From Chara braunii (taxonomy: Eukaryota > Streptophyta > Charophyceae > Charales > Characeae): a stretch of DNA of 23,201 nucleotides. The translations under genes and the position numbers were made by a program. Of the stretch, positions 8,337 through 17,409 are shown piece by piece. Numbering within the stretch: the first letter of the stretch is position 1; each line of letters begins with the position of its first letter. The notes below the pieces were generated by a model that searched no databases, was not told the origin of the DNA, and saw only the letters and a list, made by a program, of their open reading frames with translations. The stretch lies in the NCBI GenBank assembly GCA_003427395.1, contig BFEA01000659.1:348670-371870 (forward strand). Direction: 5' to 3'.

Positions 8337-8852
8337 TTATCCTCCGTACCAGCAGTTATCGACAATGGAAGAGTCGGGTCGGGGGAAAGGGTCAAGGAAT
8401 TCAGCAAGGGGGCGGAGGGAGATGGAAGGGTCTATGTTTGTCCAGTCATGGCAGAGAAGACGATAATTCCTGATTAGTTCCTCATAGTCACCTCGCTGCT
8501 CATCTTTTTCATGATATGTTTCATTCAGTTTGTATACGGGACTATGTGACGCCCAAACCTCACGCCCAGCGCGACTTCCTGATCGGAGTGCGATGGGAGC
8601 CCGGAAGTGCGAAAAGGGGTGTGCCAAGGATTTTAGGATAGTGGGGATGGAGTTCCAGGTCCGAACTGAAATCTCTTGTGGCAAGCCTCGGGGATAGTTG
8701 TGCAAAATAGCAAAGATCGGCCTAGCAAAGATCGGCCCGCTTCTGACTTTTATGCCTTGGGGGATGTCATCACCACCCTCGCGAGTTTCGTTGTCGAGGC
8801 CGGGCTCGGATTTGGTGAACCGGCGGAACGCTATGCGTGTCGTGGTGCCTAA
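8337..8852 (-). CDS. Unrecognised open frame
   Basis: The minus frame is free of stops for 171 codons, from after a TAA at 8853-8855 to TAA at 8337-8339. The first ATG is at 8705, giving 122 residues. The upstream non-ATG part contains GGDDIPQGIKVRSG and an internal duplication PIFARPIFA. The rest contains RTWNSIPTILKSLAHP and YHEKDEQRGDYEELIRNYRL. The amino-acid use looks protein-like, but I recognise no domain. It may be an exon or part of another mobile element. The neighbouring minus frame at 8904-9353 could be related, though a stop and frame change separate them. Confidence 0.3.
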   Translation of the reverse strand, partial: LGTTTRIAFRRFTKSEPGLDNETREGGDDIPQGIKVRSGPIFARPIFAILHNYPRGLPQEISVRTWNSIPTILKSLAHPFSHFRAPIALRSGSRAGREVWASHSPVYKLNETYHEKDEQRGDYEELIRNYRLLCHDWTNIDPSISLRPLAEFLDPFPRPDSSIVDNCWYGG

Positions 8853-8903
8853 TTAGTCGCTGGCGTCGCTCGCGACAAGCCTCGGAGTCGGACGAAGCGG
8901 GCC

Positions 8904-9353
8904 TCAGGCGTAGGCTGTGTGTTTGCTGCTCGGCCTCAGTCCGGGTTCGTCGAACGAACCCCGTGGCTCGGTACTCGCTGTCCTGCTGGCACTCGGAGCA
9001 CAGGGTTCGAGGCCAGTAGGGGGCGAGCGCGTGCCACGGAGCTGCCGTAAGGCAGTGAAAAGGCAACACGAGGCTGTAGGGAGGGAATTCGGTCTCAATG
9101 ATGACAACACCGGGTCGGCGATGACGTGGCTCGCGTGCGAGCTGGGGAATTGGGAGGGAAAAAGGATAGCGCTTAAGGCCCTTTCAATGTCCCACTCACA
9201 GACACGTTCGTTTCCAGTCCGAAAGGGGAATTTTGGAGGGTTGGGGCGGGGTCGTGCGAGAAGACTGGTGTTTTTCCACTCCCAGTATTCTCGGAACCGT
9301 CGATGTCTCAGGCTTTCGTGATACGTGACGTGGAAGGGAGTCCCATCATCCAT
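8904..9353 (-). CDS. Unrecognised GC-rich frame, doubtful
   Basis: A 149-codon minus frame starting at an ATG (MDDGTPFHVTYHES) with a plausible N-terminal third (FREYWEWKNTSLLARP). The C-terminal part is serine-, proline- and arginine-rich and overlaps long frames on plus, as expected of GC-rich non-coding DNA. No domain recognised. Confidence 0.2.
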   Translation of the reverse strand: MDDGTPFHVTYHESLRHRRFREYWEWKNTSLLARPRPNPPKFPFRTGNERVCEWDIERALSAILFPSQFPSSHASHVIADPVLSSLRPNSLPTASCCLFTALRQLRGTRSPPTGLEPCAPSASRTASTEPRGSFDEPGLRPSSKHTAYA

Positions 9354-9745
9354 GCTGTTAGGAATTTGCGAGTTCAGACATGGATTCGAGCGTGGGTCTT
9401 CTAGACACGCGTGTAGGCGGCACCCTTTTTGGTCGAGCCTACACGTATGTGCACGAGATCATGTTCGCAATCGGTTGGATCGGATCGACTGGCTATCTTT
9501 TGGTCGAGAGATTATTTAATCAGTCGTCATGCCAGCCCAACACGTGGCACTTACGCTCTTGAGTGCGCATGTCAAGAAACAGACATTAGGAAGGCCATTA
9601 GAGGGTAATCACACATTTGAATCAGCCATCCACTTATCAGCNAAAGCATACATCAGCTAGGACCGCCGCATTCGTTAGACTTTCCTTTCTACCCAAAAAG
9701 GAACGGGGAATTGACATGCATATGTCTGATCCGGCAGAGACGGTG
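9354..9745. other. No gene; one ambiguous base
   Basis: CGTGTAGGC near 9410 can pair with GCCTACACG near 9438 to form a nine-base stem. A single N lies at 9642. No protein-like frame is supported. Confidence 0.5.
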
Positions 9746-10383
9746 TCAACAATCGGGTGATTGGTCCTCCCGATAACTTAGTTTCGCAGACGCATTTCTG
9801 TGGGAAGGAAAGGAGGCATAGCAGAGTTTGTACCAAGGGAGGGCAAGACGCCTTTGCTCCAGAGTGGTCCTGTCAATATTCCAGTTGTTTGTTGGCAGGC
9901 AATGATGTTCCGGTTGCCATTGAAGAGAGGCGACCTTGGAAGGTTTTGCTCGGATGGTGTGGAGCCACGGGATGTTGTGAAGGGTGTCCTTCGCTATATT
10001 CAAGTGGTTCATCCATCTATTTTCTACCCGATCCCTGAGCTGGATTTTCGGTCTCAGTTTCCGGTAGGTCGCCTTGGCCTTCAGGGAGTGTCTGGATGGT
10101 CCATTGCCAGGTGGCTGGGTCCAACCCCAGTTGGGAGATTGGGCAGTAAGGTTGGTATGCACTCCAGCGGTCTCCTTCCTGTGAGACTCTGATTCGAAAG
10201 ATTTCCTTTGGGTCAGGCCATTCCGTTTCATCAGGAAGGATCGGAGTTATCCACCCCGAGCTATGTAGATGAAAGATGTGGACCAGGAGTTCCCCATCAA
10301 GGTGGAGGTTTATTTTATTTCCCACCTGGTTTGAGCGACCTCGGAAGGCAACCCAATCCCCTTCCTCTAGCTTTGGGCCTCTC
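9746..10383 (-). pseudogene. LINE copy 3, C-terminal segment
   Basis: On the minus strand: GPKLEEGDWVAFRGR matches GPKIQQQDWVVR of LINE copy 1. YCPISQLGLDPATWQW matches PTSPVARLPFDADEWEW. VASLQWQPEHHCLPTNNW with DRTTLEQRRL matches LRSLQWQILHRCLPTSDW with TDLEQKGL. The order is the same as in copy 1. The zinc-finger-like cysteines and histidines are largely lost (LCYASFPSHRNASAKL). Two overlapping frames are needed, so there is a frameshift near 10140-10230. At 10384 the LINE is cut by the end of a TTAA-type element. The 3' end is truncated near 9746. Confidence 0.85.
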
Positions 10384-10504
10384 TTAAACCACCAGTACCT
10401 CGCCCAGCCATTAAAAAAAAGTTGCGGCCATTAACGCACCGCGACTTTCGGGGGTCGGTAGCTCCAACGCCCGGTCGGTGCAATTTCACACCCAAAAAAA
10501 AAAA
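10384..10504 (+). mobile_element. Left end of a TTAA-type element, interrupted by gap
   Basis: TTAAACCACCAGTAC at 10384-10398 matches the termini at 1107, 5916 and 7179. It is followed by CGCCCAGCCATT and a run leading to TTGCGGCC, which in complement resembles the right ends at 1110 and 1295. It sits inside LINE copy 3, so this family has hit a LINE twice in this window. The other end is lost in, or beyond, the gap. Confidence 0.65.
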
Positions 10505-11375
10505 NNNNNNNNNNNNNNNNNNNNNNNNNNNNNNNNNNNNNNNNNNNNNNNNNNNNNNNNNNNNNNNNNNNNNNNNNNNNNNNNNNNNNNNNNNNNNNNN
10601 NNNNNNNNNNNNNNNNNNNNNNNNNNNNNNNNNNNNNNNNNNNNNNNNNNNNNNNNNNNNNNNNNNNNNNNNNNNNNNNNNNNNNNNNNNNNNNNNNNNN
10701 NNNNNNNNNNNNNNNNNNNNNNNNNNNNNNNNNNNNNNNNNNNNNNNNNNNNNNNNNNNNNNNNNNNNNNNNNNNNNNNNNNNNNNNNNNNNNNNNNNNN
10801 NNNNNNNNNNNNNNNNNNNNNNNNNNNNNNNNNNNNNNNNNNNNNNNNNNNNNNNNNNNNNNNNNNNNNNNNNNNNNNNNNNNNNNNNNNNNNNNNNNNN
10901 NNNNNNNNNNNNNNNNNNNNNNNNNNNNNNNNNNNNNNNNNNNNNNNNNNNNNNNNNNNNNNNNNNNNNNNNNNNNNNNNNNNNNNNNNNNNNNNNNNNN
11001 NNNNNNNNNNNNNNNNNNNNNNNNNNNNNNNNNNNNNNNNNNNNNNNNNNNNNNNNNNNNNNNNNNNNNNNNNNNNNNNNNNNNNNNNNNNNNNNNNNNN
11101 NNNNNNNNNNNNNNNNNNNNNNNNNNNNNNNNNNNNNNNNNNNNNNNNNNNNNNNNNNNNNNNNNNNNNNNNNNNNNNNNNNNNNNNNNNNNNNNNNNNN
11201 NNNNNNNNNNNNNNNNNNNNNNNNNNNNNNNNNNNNNNNNNNNNNNNNNNNNNNNNNNNNNNNNNNNNNNNNNNNNNNNNNNNNNNNNNNNNNNNNNNNN
11301 NNNNNNNNNNNNNNNNNNNNNNNNNNNNNNNNNNNNNNNNNNNNNNNNNNNNNNNNNNNNNNNNNNNNNNNNNNN
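10505..11375. other. Assembly gap, 871 N
   Basis: Unresolved bases between an A run and a TG repeat. Frames drawn across it are meaningless. Confidence 1.
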
Positions 11376-11408
11376 TGTGTGTGTGTGTGTGTGTGTGTGT
11401 GTCTGTGT
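11376..11408 (+). repeat. (TG)n microsatellite
   Basis: TG dinucleotides with one TC interruption, directly at the gap edge, so true length is unknown. Confidence 0.95.
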
Positions 11409-11505
11409 GAGATTCGAATTAGCAAAACGGGAATGAATCTTCCAAAACGGGAATGAATTTTCCCGTGCTATCGGGAAGATTCATTCCCGTTTTGCTAATT
11501 CAAAT

Positions 11506-11508
<3 letters not shown>
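11409..11508. repeat. 100-bp foldback with 35-bp arms
   Basis: The arm at 11409-11443 and the arm at 11474-11508 are inverted copies, 34 of 35 bases matching (core GCAAAACGGGAATGAATC). The 30-base spacer repeats AAAACGGGAATGAAT once more and holds a small nested hairpin, TTCCCG with CGGGAA. The foldback lies exactly between the TG and GA microsatellites. It could be a tiny MITE or a replication or assembly product. Confidence 0.9.

Positions 11509-11564
<56 letters not shown>
11507..11564 (+). repeat. (GA)n microsatellite
   Basis: Uninterrupted GA dinucleotides. On minus they form the CT-rich tail of the neighbouring SINE copy. Confidence 0.95.
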
Positions 11565-11566
<2 letters not shown>

Positions 11567-11660
11567 TCCATCTGGTAAAAGCAGGCATCACTAGCACCCG
11601 GGGAGAGGCTTCATCTATTTGTGGGGAGCATCACCTGCTGGAAAATGGGTCCAGCGTCCC
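11565..11660 (-). mobile_element. SINE family 1, copy c, with (CT)n instead of poly(A)
   Basis: On the minus strand: GGGACGCTGGACCCATTTTC, CAGCAGGTGATGCTCCCC, ACAAATAGATGAAGCC and CGGGTGCTAGTGATGCCTGC, in the same order as copy a. The 3' end then runs into the CT microsatellite rather than an A tail. The part upstream of the B-box-like block is not recognisable, so the copy is 5'-truncated. Confidence 0.7.
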
Positions 11661-11689
11661 TTACACAAAATGAATCAGGAAAATGTCAG

Positions 11690-11992
11690 GAAAGATGAAC
11701 GTAGGTCCAAAACCAACTGTAGTCATCGCAGCTCCCACCCTACTCTGTCATATGCCTTTTCAAGGTCTAGTAGAATTATGGCAAGTTGCTCTTTACCTTC
11801 TGATACCAACTGCATGAGTAGTCGTACTGACATGGCATTACGAAGGATCTGTCTTTCAGCCAGGAATCCTGTCTAGGCCGGATGAATCAAGGAAGGCAAT
11901 AATGCTTTCTGTCTAGCTGCCAAAATTTTGCTGAAAATCTTATAGATTACTGGCATCAGAGTTATAGGTCGATAAATAAGGAGAGCTTGTGA
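11690..11992 (-). pseudogene. LINE fragment: front of the reverse-transcriptase domain
   Basis: On the minus strand, YRPITLMPVIYKIFSKILA is the classic non-LTR RT opening motif. It is followed by LLPSLIHPA, a stop where glutamine is expected (codon TAG before TGF), TGFLAERQILRNAM, and IILLDLEKAYDRVGWEL, which carries the first catalytic aspartate region. A further TGA follows four residues on. The fragment covers RT motifs missing from copies 1-3, so it could belong to the same family, but no overlap allows a direct test. On its upstream side it abuts a G-rich repeat at about 11993. Confidence 0.9.
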
Positions 11993-12056
11993 TCAGGGCA
12001 GTCCTTTTCGGTGGAGGCAGCGAAAGGACAGGGGAGACGGAGGGGAGGGGGGGTAA
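11993..12056 (+). repeat. Fragment of G-rich repeat family R
   Basis: GATCAGGGCAGTCC, TTTTCGGTGGAGGCAGCG and AGGGGAG blocks match 12392-12455 and, less well, 15405-15470. Confidence 0.65.
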
Positions 12057-12137
12057 ATAATCCACAGAAGTGTTCGGAATTCTGATTCTCCTCTTAAGCA
12101 TAAACAAATTATTTCTGGGGGGGTGGTGGGGTGGTTC

Positions 12138-12860
12138 TGAGGGGGGGAACTCTACTCTGCAAGGGCTTCATAAGGAGGGAGGTGATTTCCCTGAAGGGAG
12201 ACGGGGCAGATTTTGGGGGATGCTTTATTCTGGGGCTGGGGGAAATGTATGGGTAGGCATTATATCCCATCGGGGGCAGACAAGGGCAAGGGGTCGGCAG
12301 AGGGATACTTTGGGTGGGAACTGGATGCCTTTGTGGGAGTAGGGGGGGGAACGGGTCTGTCCCAAGTTGGGGCTGATGAGGAGTGTCCATGATCATGGGT
12401 GGTCCTTTTTGGTGGAGGCAGCGGTGGGGCAGGGGGACGAGGGGGACAGGGGAATTTCAATATCCTTTGTTTGTATTTGGTTGGGACTTTTCCTGATTCT
12501 TTTTGGTGTTTTCAAAACAAGCACCCTTGTTATTCCCGGTAGTTTGAAGAATCTCTCAGAACTCTGAGGGTCTGCTGGTGGTTTGTACAAAGCTGCACTG
12601 GAATTAGATTGTTGTATTCAGGATCCGTGGTTGTTCAATGCCAGAACGACGCTGGCCGAGCCGGGGTGATACCCTGTAACTTGCCAAAGGTGAGGGCATG
12701 AGGCCTTGTAGAGAGATTTGGGGATGCGATGCAGGGGCATCCTTAGGGACATTTGGGGGTTGCTGACACAAGACGACATTGGACGGAGCAGGAGTGAGTC
12801 GCGTTGCTCTGTAACCTAGCACATAGTGGGCGTGAGGCGTGGATGAGTTTGTCAGAGAAT
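12138..12860 (+). repeat. G-rich repeat family R, copy 1
   Basis: Blocks shared with 15160-15910 in the same order: CTCTACT-CTGCAAGGGCTTC, GGGGCAGA, TACTTTGGG-GGGAACTG, GCCTTTGTGGGA, CCCAAGT-GGGG, GGTGGAGGCAGC, then CCAGAACGACGCTGGCC. The last third also matches 16050-16345. The copies are direct repeats spaced about 3 kb apart. No inverted ends, LTR boundaries or coding frame are seen, so the class is unknown. Confidence 0.7.
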
Positions 12861-13056
12861 AAGTCAGTTTTAGTGAGTTTTGTTATGATCTGTTCGAAAT
12901 CCCTTAGATACTCGAGTGTTCTGAAAAGTGCGATGGATTTCAGGAGGTATTTAGCGATCATAAAAAAAGATTTGTAGTCTTCTCATCATCGATCCCGAAG
13001 TCTTGTAGCTAGTTCACGATCTTGGAGGATACTCTCAAGCCGAAACCGGGTAAATG
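12861..13056. other. No feature seen
   Basis: Mixed-composition spacer between repeat R copy 1 and a SINE. Confidence 0.5.
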
Positions 13057-13191
13057 GCCCGGGTATCTCAATTGGTTCATAAATTGTTTTGTACATGTCT
13101 TCATATGGGACGCTGGGCCCGATTCCCAGCACGTGCTGCTCCTCACGAATATGGAGCATGGTCTTAAAAAAAAAAAAAAAAAAAAAAAAAA
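13057..13191 (+). mobile_element. SINE family 1, copy d, with tRNA-like head
   Basis: This copy best shows the origin of the family. TATCTCAATTGG at 13064-13075 fits a Pol III A box in 10 of 12 positions. GGCCCGATTCC at 13116-13126 fits the B box in 9 of 11, and the spacing of about 40 bases is normal for tRNA. The B box lies in a perfect T-arm-like hairpin: GCTGGG (13112-13117), a seven-base loop, and CCCAGC (13125-13130). After it come GTGCTGCTCC and a short body, then A26 at 13166-13191. The body is shorter than in copy a. Confidence 0.7.
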
Positions 13192-13860
13192 GGTCGGTAA
13201 TTGTGCACATTAGGGAGGTCTACTTTCTTGGGTACGAAGGTAATGATTCCTTCCAGCGCGTCCTGTGACAATGGCGCCCTGGCACCCTGCCCATGTTGAC
13301 TTGCAAAGTTGAAACAACTCCGGCAAAAACTGGGGACTGATTAAGCAAAAGTTGTTCAGTTTGGAAGCGGCGATAGCGGCGGTGGCGGCGCCCTGCCGTC
13401 GGCGGCGGTTGAGTACGACGCAACGGCGGGGCATGTAGACGCTGATCCTTTCCACGAGGCGCCTACCTTGCCAGGCATCATAGCTGTGTGAGAGCTATGG
13501 CGACAGTGCTCAGGCGTAGCCTAGCCCTTGAGTGGGTAGGGAGTGTCTCGCACTCTTACTCCAAGGCATCATGGTAGCACCGCGTTTGACCTCCATACCA
13601 ACCTTCATACCTAACAGGATCTTGACACCAGAGGAGCCGTCCGCCATAGCGCGTCCGCTAGCGCTCGCGTTAGTGCACATGCGTTGTGCACAATGGTGCG
13701 CGAAGACATTTGCAGGTACACGAAGCGCGCGAGTGCGCGCAGTGGCGCGCGGGGGCGTGCACTGGGGCGAGAATTTGCGCACGTGCGTGAGGGTGAGCGT
13801 GAATGTCAATGGGCGAGAGCGAGTGCACGTGGGAGCGATTGTGTGTGTCGTTTCCACATA
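13192..13860. other. CpG-rich stretch, no supported gene
   Basis: From about 13360 the sequence is rich in CG and GCGC (GGCGGTGGCGGCG, GTGCGCGCAGTGGCGCGC). Long frames occur on both strands at once, as expected from composition. It might be a promoter-type CpG island, but no adjacent gene start is visible. Confidence 0.4.
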
Positions 13861-14004
13861 GTAGCGACGAGGTGGTGAGCTGTGTTTTTATCGGGTTGGG
13901 CTTTGGACCTCTATCCAGACGGTGTAGCAGGCCTACAAGCGGAAAGAGGGGGGGAGTTTCCTCACTGGGAGTGTCTTCATGGAGTGGGAGACTGTGGAAG
14001 TCCA

Positions 14005-14679
14005 TCAATGATCACACAACAACTCGTGCTCTTGTCTATCTACAAGCGGGACATCATCAGCTCGTAAGCGGGCTTCTTCATCAGCATGTTCGTTAGCGAA
14101 AGCTTTAACATCAGCTCGTAAGAGGGCTTCTTCATCAACATGTTTGTCGGCGACAACTTGATCATCTGCGTCATCATCACTATCTTTGGTTTCAGTGCAG
14201 TTTTCATTTATCATCATCATCATTATCATCATCATCTTTTCTGAAGGTAAGTGAGTAGGGGAGGTGTGGGGGGGGATCGTCACCCCACCATGATCAATCC
14301 CTCCATCCTCGCTTCTTTTTTCTTTTCCTCTCCTATTGCTCTCCTTCCTTATTACTGTCATCTTCTCATCGCTAATTTTCTCTCCCTTCCCTCGCCCTTC
14401 CGTTTTTTTTTCTCTCTTGCTGTCCCTTTTCTCTGTTCTCGACTGCTCACTACTTCGTTTTTTGGGTTTGCACACTGCTTCAAGCAGCGGGGCAACCCAT
14501 GTATGGGGTGGTGGGGTGAAGGATAGGGGAAGGGGAGTGGCATAAAGGAGGAGTGTAAAGGAGGGGGGACAACGAGAGAGAAGCTTGGGGCATAACGAGG
14601 TAGAGAGACTAGGGATAGAAGGGGGGGGAGGAGTGGGGGGGGATGTCTCACGACTTATTTTCATAGAACTTTTTCTCAT
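14005..14679 (-). CDS. Doubtful low-complexity frame with 18-residue repeat
   Basis: A 224-codon minus frame. The N-terminal half is proline-, serine- and threonine-rich, the middle lysine/arginine/glutamate-rich, then a methionine run from the ATC microsatellite, then an acidic tail. The tail has two 18-residue repeats (HVDEEALLRADVKAFANE and HADEEARLRADD...) from a 54-bp tandem duplication at 14055-14162. The repeat stays in frame and keeps its amino acids, a mild hint of coding. No domain is recognised and most of the frame is compositionally biased. Confidence 0.2.
   Translation of the reverse strand: MRKSSMKISRETSPPTPPPPSIPSLSTSLCPKLLSRCPPSFTLLLYATPLPLSFTPPPHTWVAPLLEAVCKPKKRSSEQSRTEKRDSKREKKTEGRGKGEKISDEKMTVIRKESNRRGKEKRSEDGGIDHGGVTIPPHTSPTHLPSEKMMMIMMMMINENCTETKDSDDDADDQVVADKHVDEEALLRADVKAFANEHADEEARLRADDVPLVDRQEHELLCDH
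14055..14162 (+). repeat. 54-bp tandem duplication
   Basis: CATCAGCTCGTAAG starts both units (14055 and 14109). GGGCTTCTTCATCA and ACATGTT-style blocks are shared. The period is a multiple of three. Confidence 0.8.
14206..14238 (+). repeat. (ATC)n microsatellite
   Basis: ATC triplets with single-base interruptions. A similar short run is at 16463-16488. Confidence 0.85.
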
Positions 14680-15110
14680 GTAATTCGCATGATCCTTTTT
14701 ATCAGCTATTTAATTAGCCACCATTCACCCAACAATCATCATTCGAATTCCCAATCTGCTCATCATTAAAATAAGCATCCTCAATTATTTTCTCAAATAA
14801 CATCCTAATATTAACATCCTTAATTAATAGTCTGAATATATTACCTTTGTATCCTGGATTTCACGTTGAATTTACCTAAAGGGTATTTTTAAATACATGA
14901 AATTCCTCATTAATTAAAAATAAGTTATTAACCCTGAATTAATTCTTCATTTCTTCAATCTGGACATAGGTGTTTCATGTCGGATCTTTCCTTATATTTT
15001 CCATAACATTTTTTCATAGTATTAAATCTAATCTTAATTAATATTTGTCTAAAATTTTGCACATTAAATTTCCTTGTGTTTTTTTTACTGTGAAAATTTA
15101 AATTTGGGTG
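14680..15110. other. AT-rich stretch, no gene
   Basis: About 430 bases of AT-rich DNA with many TTAATTA-type words, in sharp contrast to the G-rich DNA on both sides. No frame is supported. It could be intronic or a matrix-attachment-like region, which is only a guess. Confidence 0.5.
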
Positions 15111-15159
15111 TCTCCACCAGGCTGCATCGATGATTCACTTCTGGAGGATGGTGGTGGAA

Positions 15160-15910
15160 TGTTGAGAGGGAGAGCTCTACTCCACAAGGGCTTCACAAGG
15201 TGGGTGGTGATTGCCCTCGAGGGGTTGGGCAGATTTAGGGGATTGCCCTATTATGGGGCTGGTGTGGGGTTACTCACACCAACGGGGGCAGATTAGGGTA
15301 AAAGGTGGGCAGAGGTGTACTTTGGGAGGGAACTGTACGCCTTTGTGGGATAAGGGGGGTGGAAGGTGGGACTATCCCAAGTCGGGGTTGTGATGGGCTG
15401 CCTGCAATCTGGGTAATCCGTTTCGGCGGTGGCAGCATTGTGATAGGGTGGAAAGGAGGGGAGGGGGGAGACTAATCTTAGGTGTAAGTACTAATTACGC
15501 TATATCAAGCTTACTGGTTTTTCGAAATCCTAGGCGACGTCTGGTTTTCTCTTTATATAAAGTACATGATTCTAGAGATGGAACAATCATGTCTGATGTT
15601 TGCAAAGCTAATGTGTTTCGGGCTCTTGGTTTGTCGATGCTAGAACGACGCTGGCCGGTGCTGGGGTGTTAACCCTGTGACCTGTTAGTAGTAGGAGCGT
15701 GAGGCTTGGTAGAGAGATCTAGGGATTAGTCGAGGGAGGAAGGCAATCCAGTGGCGAACTGGGGGGGTTGCCTTGACAACCTAAAGGGTCGGGTTTAGTC
15801 TTGGTGGCAAGATCACATCAGCTATGGTCGGCGTTGGTTAGGAAGTATTGTCTCTGGGGATGTGTGTTAGGTATAAGGGAGGATTATGTGTGCTCATGGA
15901 TTGTGAGGCC
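15160..15910 (+). repeat. G-rich repeat family R, copy 2
   Basis: The same blocks as copy 1 in the same order. It continues past the AGAACGACGCTGGCCGGTGC block into GTAGAGAGATCT, GTCGAGGGAGGAAGGC and TTAGTCTTGGTGGC, which are shared with copy 3. This is the most complete copy. Confidence 0.7.
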
Positions 15911-16049
15911 AGGCATAGCTGTTATAGTATAGCCTTTATTTACTGATCTACGTTTTATTTTTTAAGTGACATTTTAGTTTCTTCTTTTATTCGATACAGG
16001 TTTCCAGAGGTGGTAGAAGCCTGGCCGATGCCAAACCAAGTTGGGGTGT

Positions 16050-16345
16050 TTTGTGCTCTTGGTTTTCCGATGCCAGAACGATGCTGACCGGTGCTGAGGC
16101 GTTGCCCTGTGACCTGATGAAGTAGGAGCATGAGGCCTGGTAGAGAGGTCTGGGGATTCGTCGAGGGAGGAAGGCGATCCAGTGGAAAATTGGAGAGGGT
16201 TGCCAAAACGTCCTAAGGGGGAGGGTAGTGTCTTGGTAGTGTTAACATGACAACGGAGGCTGGTATTGGATAGGATGATATTATCTTTGGAAGGTTGTGT
16301 AGGAAATAAGGAAGACTAGGTGTTGCTTAAGGAGTAAGAGGTATG
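16050..16345 (+). repeat. G-rich repeat family R, copy 3 (3' part)
   Basis: GATGCCAGAACGATGCTGAC, CCGGTGCTGAGGCGTTGCCC, GTCGAGGGAGGAAGGCGATC and TGTCTTGGTAG match copy 2 from 15637 on. Copies 2 and 3 are close together, so this may be a local duplication. Confidence 0.7.
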
Positions 16346-16504
16346 GTTTGCTTAGGTGATTCAGTGAATTCATCAGTATTACCACCATTTTCAACATCAT
16401 TAACTTATGAGTGTGACTTGTCAGATCATAATTCGGATTAGCAGAAAATCATAAGTTTTAGCATCATCATCATCATCCTTATCATTATATGTTGGTTACT
16501 CCGG

Positions 16505-16569
16505 GTAGACTGTGAGGACCCCGGCCTCAATGTTATCAAATTTCAATACAAACCTTGGGCACTAGGCCC

Positions 16570-16602
<33 letters not shown>
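16505..16602 (+). mobile_element. SINE family 2, second copy, A30 tail
   Basis: GGTAGACTGTGAGGACCCCG, GCCTCAATGTT...CAAA and CTTGGGCACTAGGCCCC are followed by A30 at 16573-16602. It matches the copy at 8160-8239 from its first base to its tail. No target-site duplication is evident here. Confidence 0.75.
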
Positions 16603-16604
<2 letters not shown>

Positions 16605-16773
16605 AGTCGTTCTCCCCTCAAGCCTTTTGCTGGAAAGGGGGGGCTCCTTTTTCACCATCCAAAGGCTGTGCGCTGGACTTTCATGATTCGCCATCTCGAC
16701 TGCTTCGGTCAATAGGAGAAGCTTGGAAGACGGAGTGACACATCTGGACGCGGTGGGAGAGCGTGCGGCTGCG

Positions 16774-16823
16774 ATGGCAGCGCTTCGGCATATCCAAGGG
16801 CTTCAGTTCTACACATCTCGTTT
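16774..16823 (+). CDS. Speculative first exon with presequence-like N terminus
   Basis: ATG at 16774 in the context GCTGCGATGGCAGCG, a favourable plant-type start, opens MAALRHIQGLQFYTSR. It then meets GTATGT at 16824, a strong 5' splice-site match. The peptide has basic and hydroxyl residues and no acidic ones, as mitochondrial targeting peptides do. The following 900 bases are T-rich, as plant introns are. No confident second exon was found, and unspliced the frame stops after 22 codons. Confidence 0.2.
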
Positions 16824-17235
16824 GTATGTAGGCTTAGTTTAGGTTATTTTTGGTAATTCAACAGGTTATTCATTCACACATCAATCGAGTGATTGCCTCA
16901 ATGTCGAGGTACTCAATTGAAACTGCTCGTCTGTCTCTTTTACATCCTATGTGCATTTACTTCATGTTCCATTTGCGATCCTTTCCTTTTCTCACCCAAT
17001 TCGATTCCTTCTGTGGGCTTAAGAAAAAAAAAAAAAGATTCCTTCTATGGGCTTAATTTCGATCTTGACTCTTTTGTTCGTATTTTAGGGTAGGATTTTC
17101 CCTGGTATAATTCATTGTTGTCTTAAAATTTTAGCTCTCACTGAACTTGGTTGTATCTGTGGTCATATTCAGTTAAAAAGTTGAGAACATGCTCTCCGTT
17201 TCTTAGCCGTTTTTTAGGCTAGTTTGTTGTATTTT

Positions 17236-17323
<88 letters not shown>

Positions 17324-17409
17324 TCATACATTTCTTTGCTCGCTTGGTTGTTTTTTTATTCCCTTGAGAGGTAAAATTCTTACTGTCTTTGTTCTGGCGC
17401 GGGGGCTGC
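16824..17409. other. T-rich, intron-like stretch with interrupted T84
   Basis: It contains a tract of T at 17238-17322 broken by one A, and many TTTTAG words. ATTCCTTCT(G/A)TGGGCTTAA occurs twice (about 17005 and 17038) around an A run. No coding frame is supported. It could be an intron, or transposon debris. Confidence 0.45.

Noticed and set aside
10367-11456. Frames of 310-352 codons across the gap
   Set aside because: They are almost entirely N and carry no information.
9746-11992. Treating LINE copy 3 and the RT fragment as one LINE split by the gap
   Set aside because: Order and strand would allow it, but a SINE, two microsatellites and a foldback lie between and the middle RT motifs are not visible. 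Unproven.
13510-14096. Several overlapping frames of about 100 codons on both strands
   Set aside because: CpG-rich composition removes stops. No domain, and the strands contradict each other.
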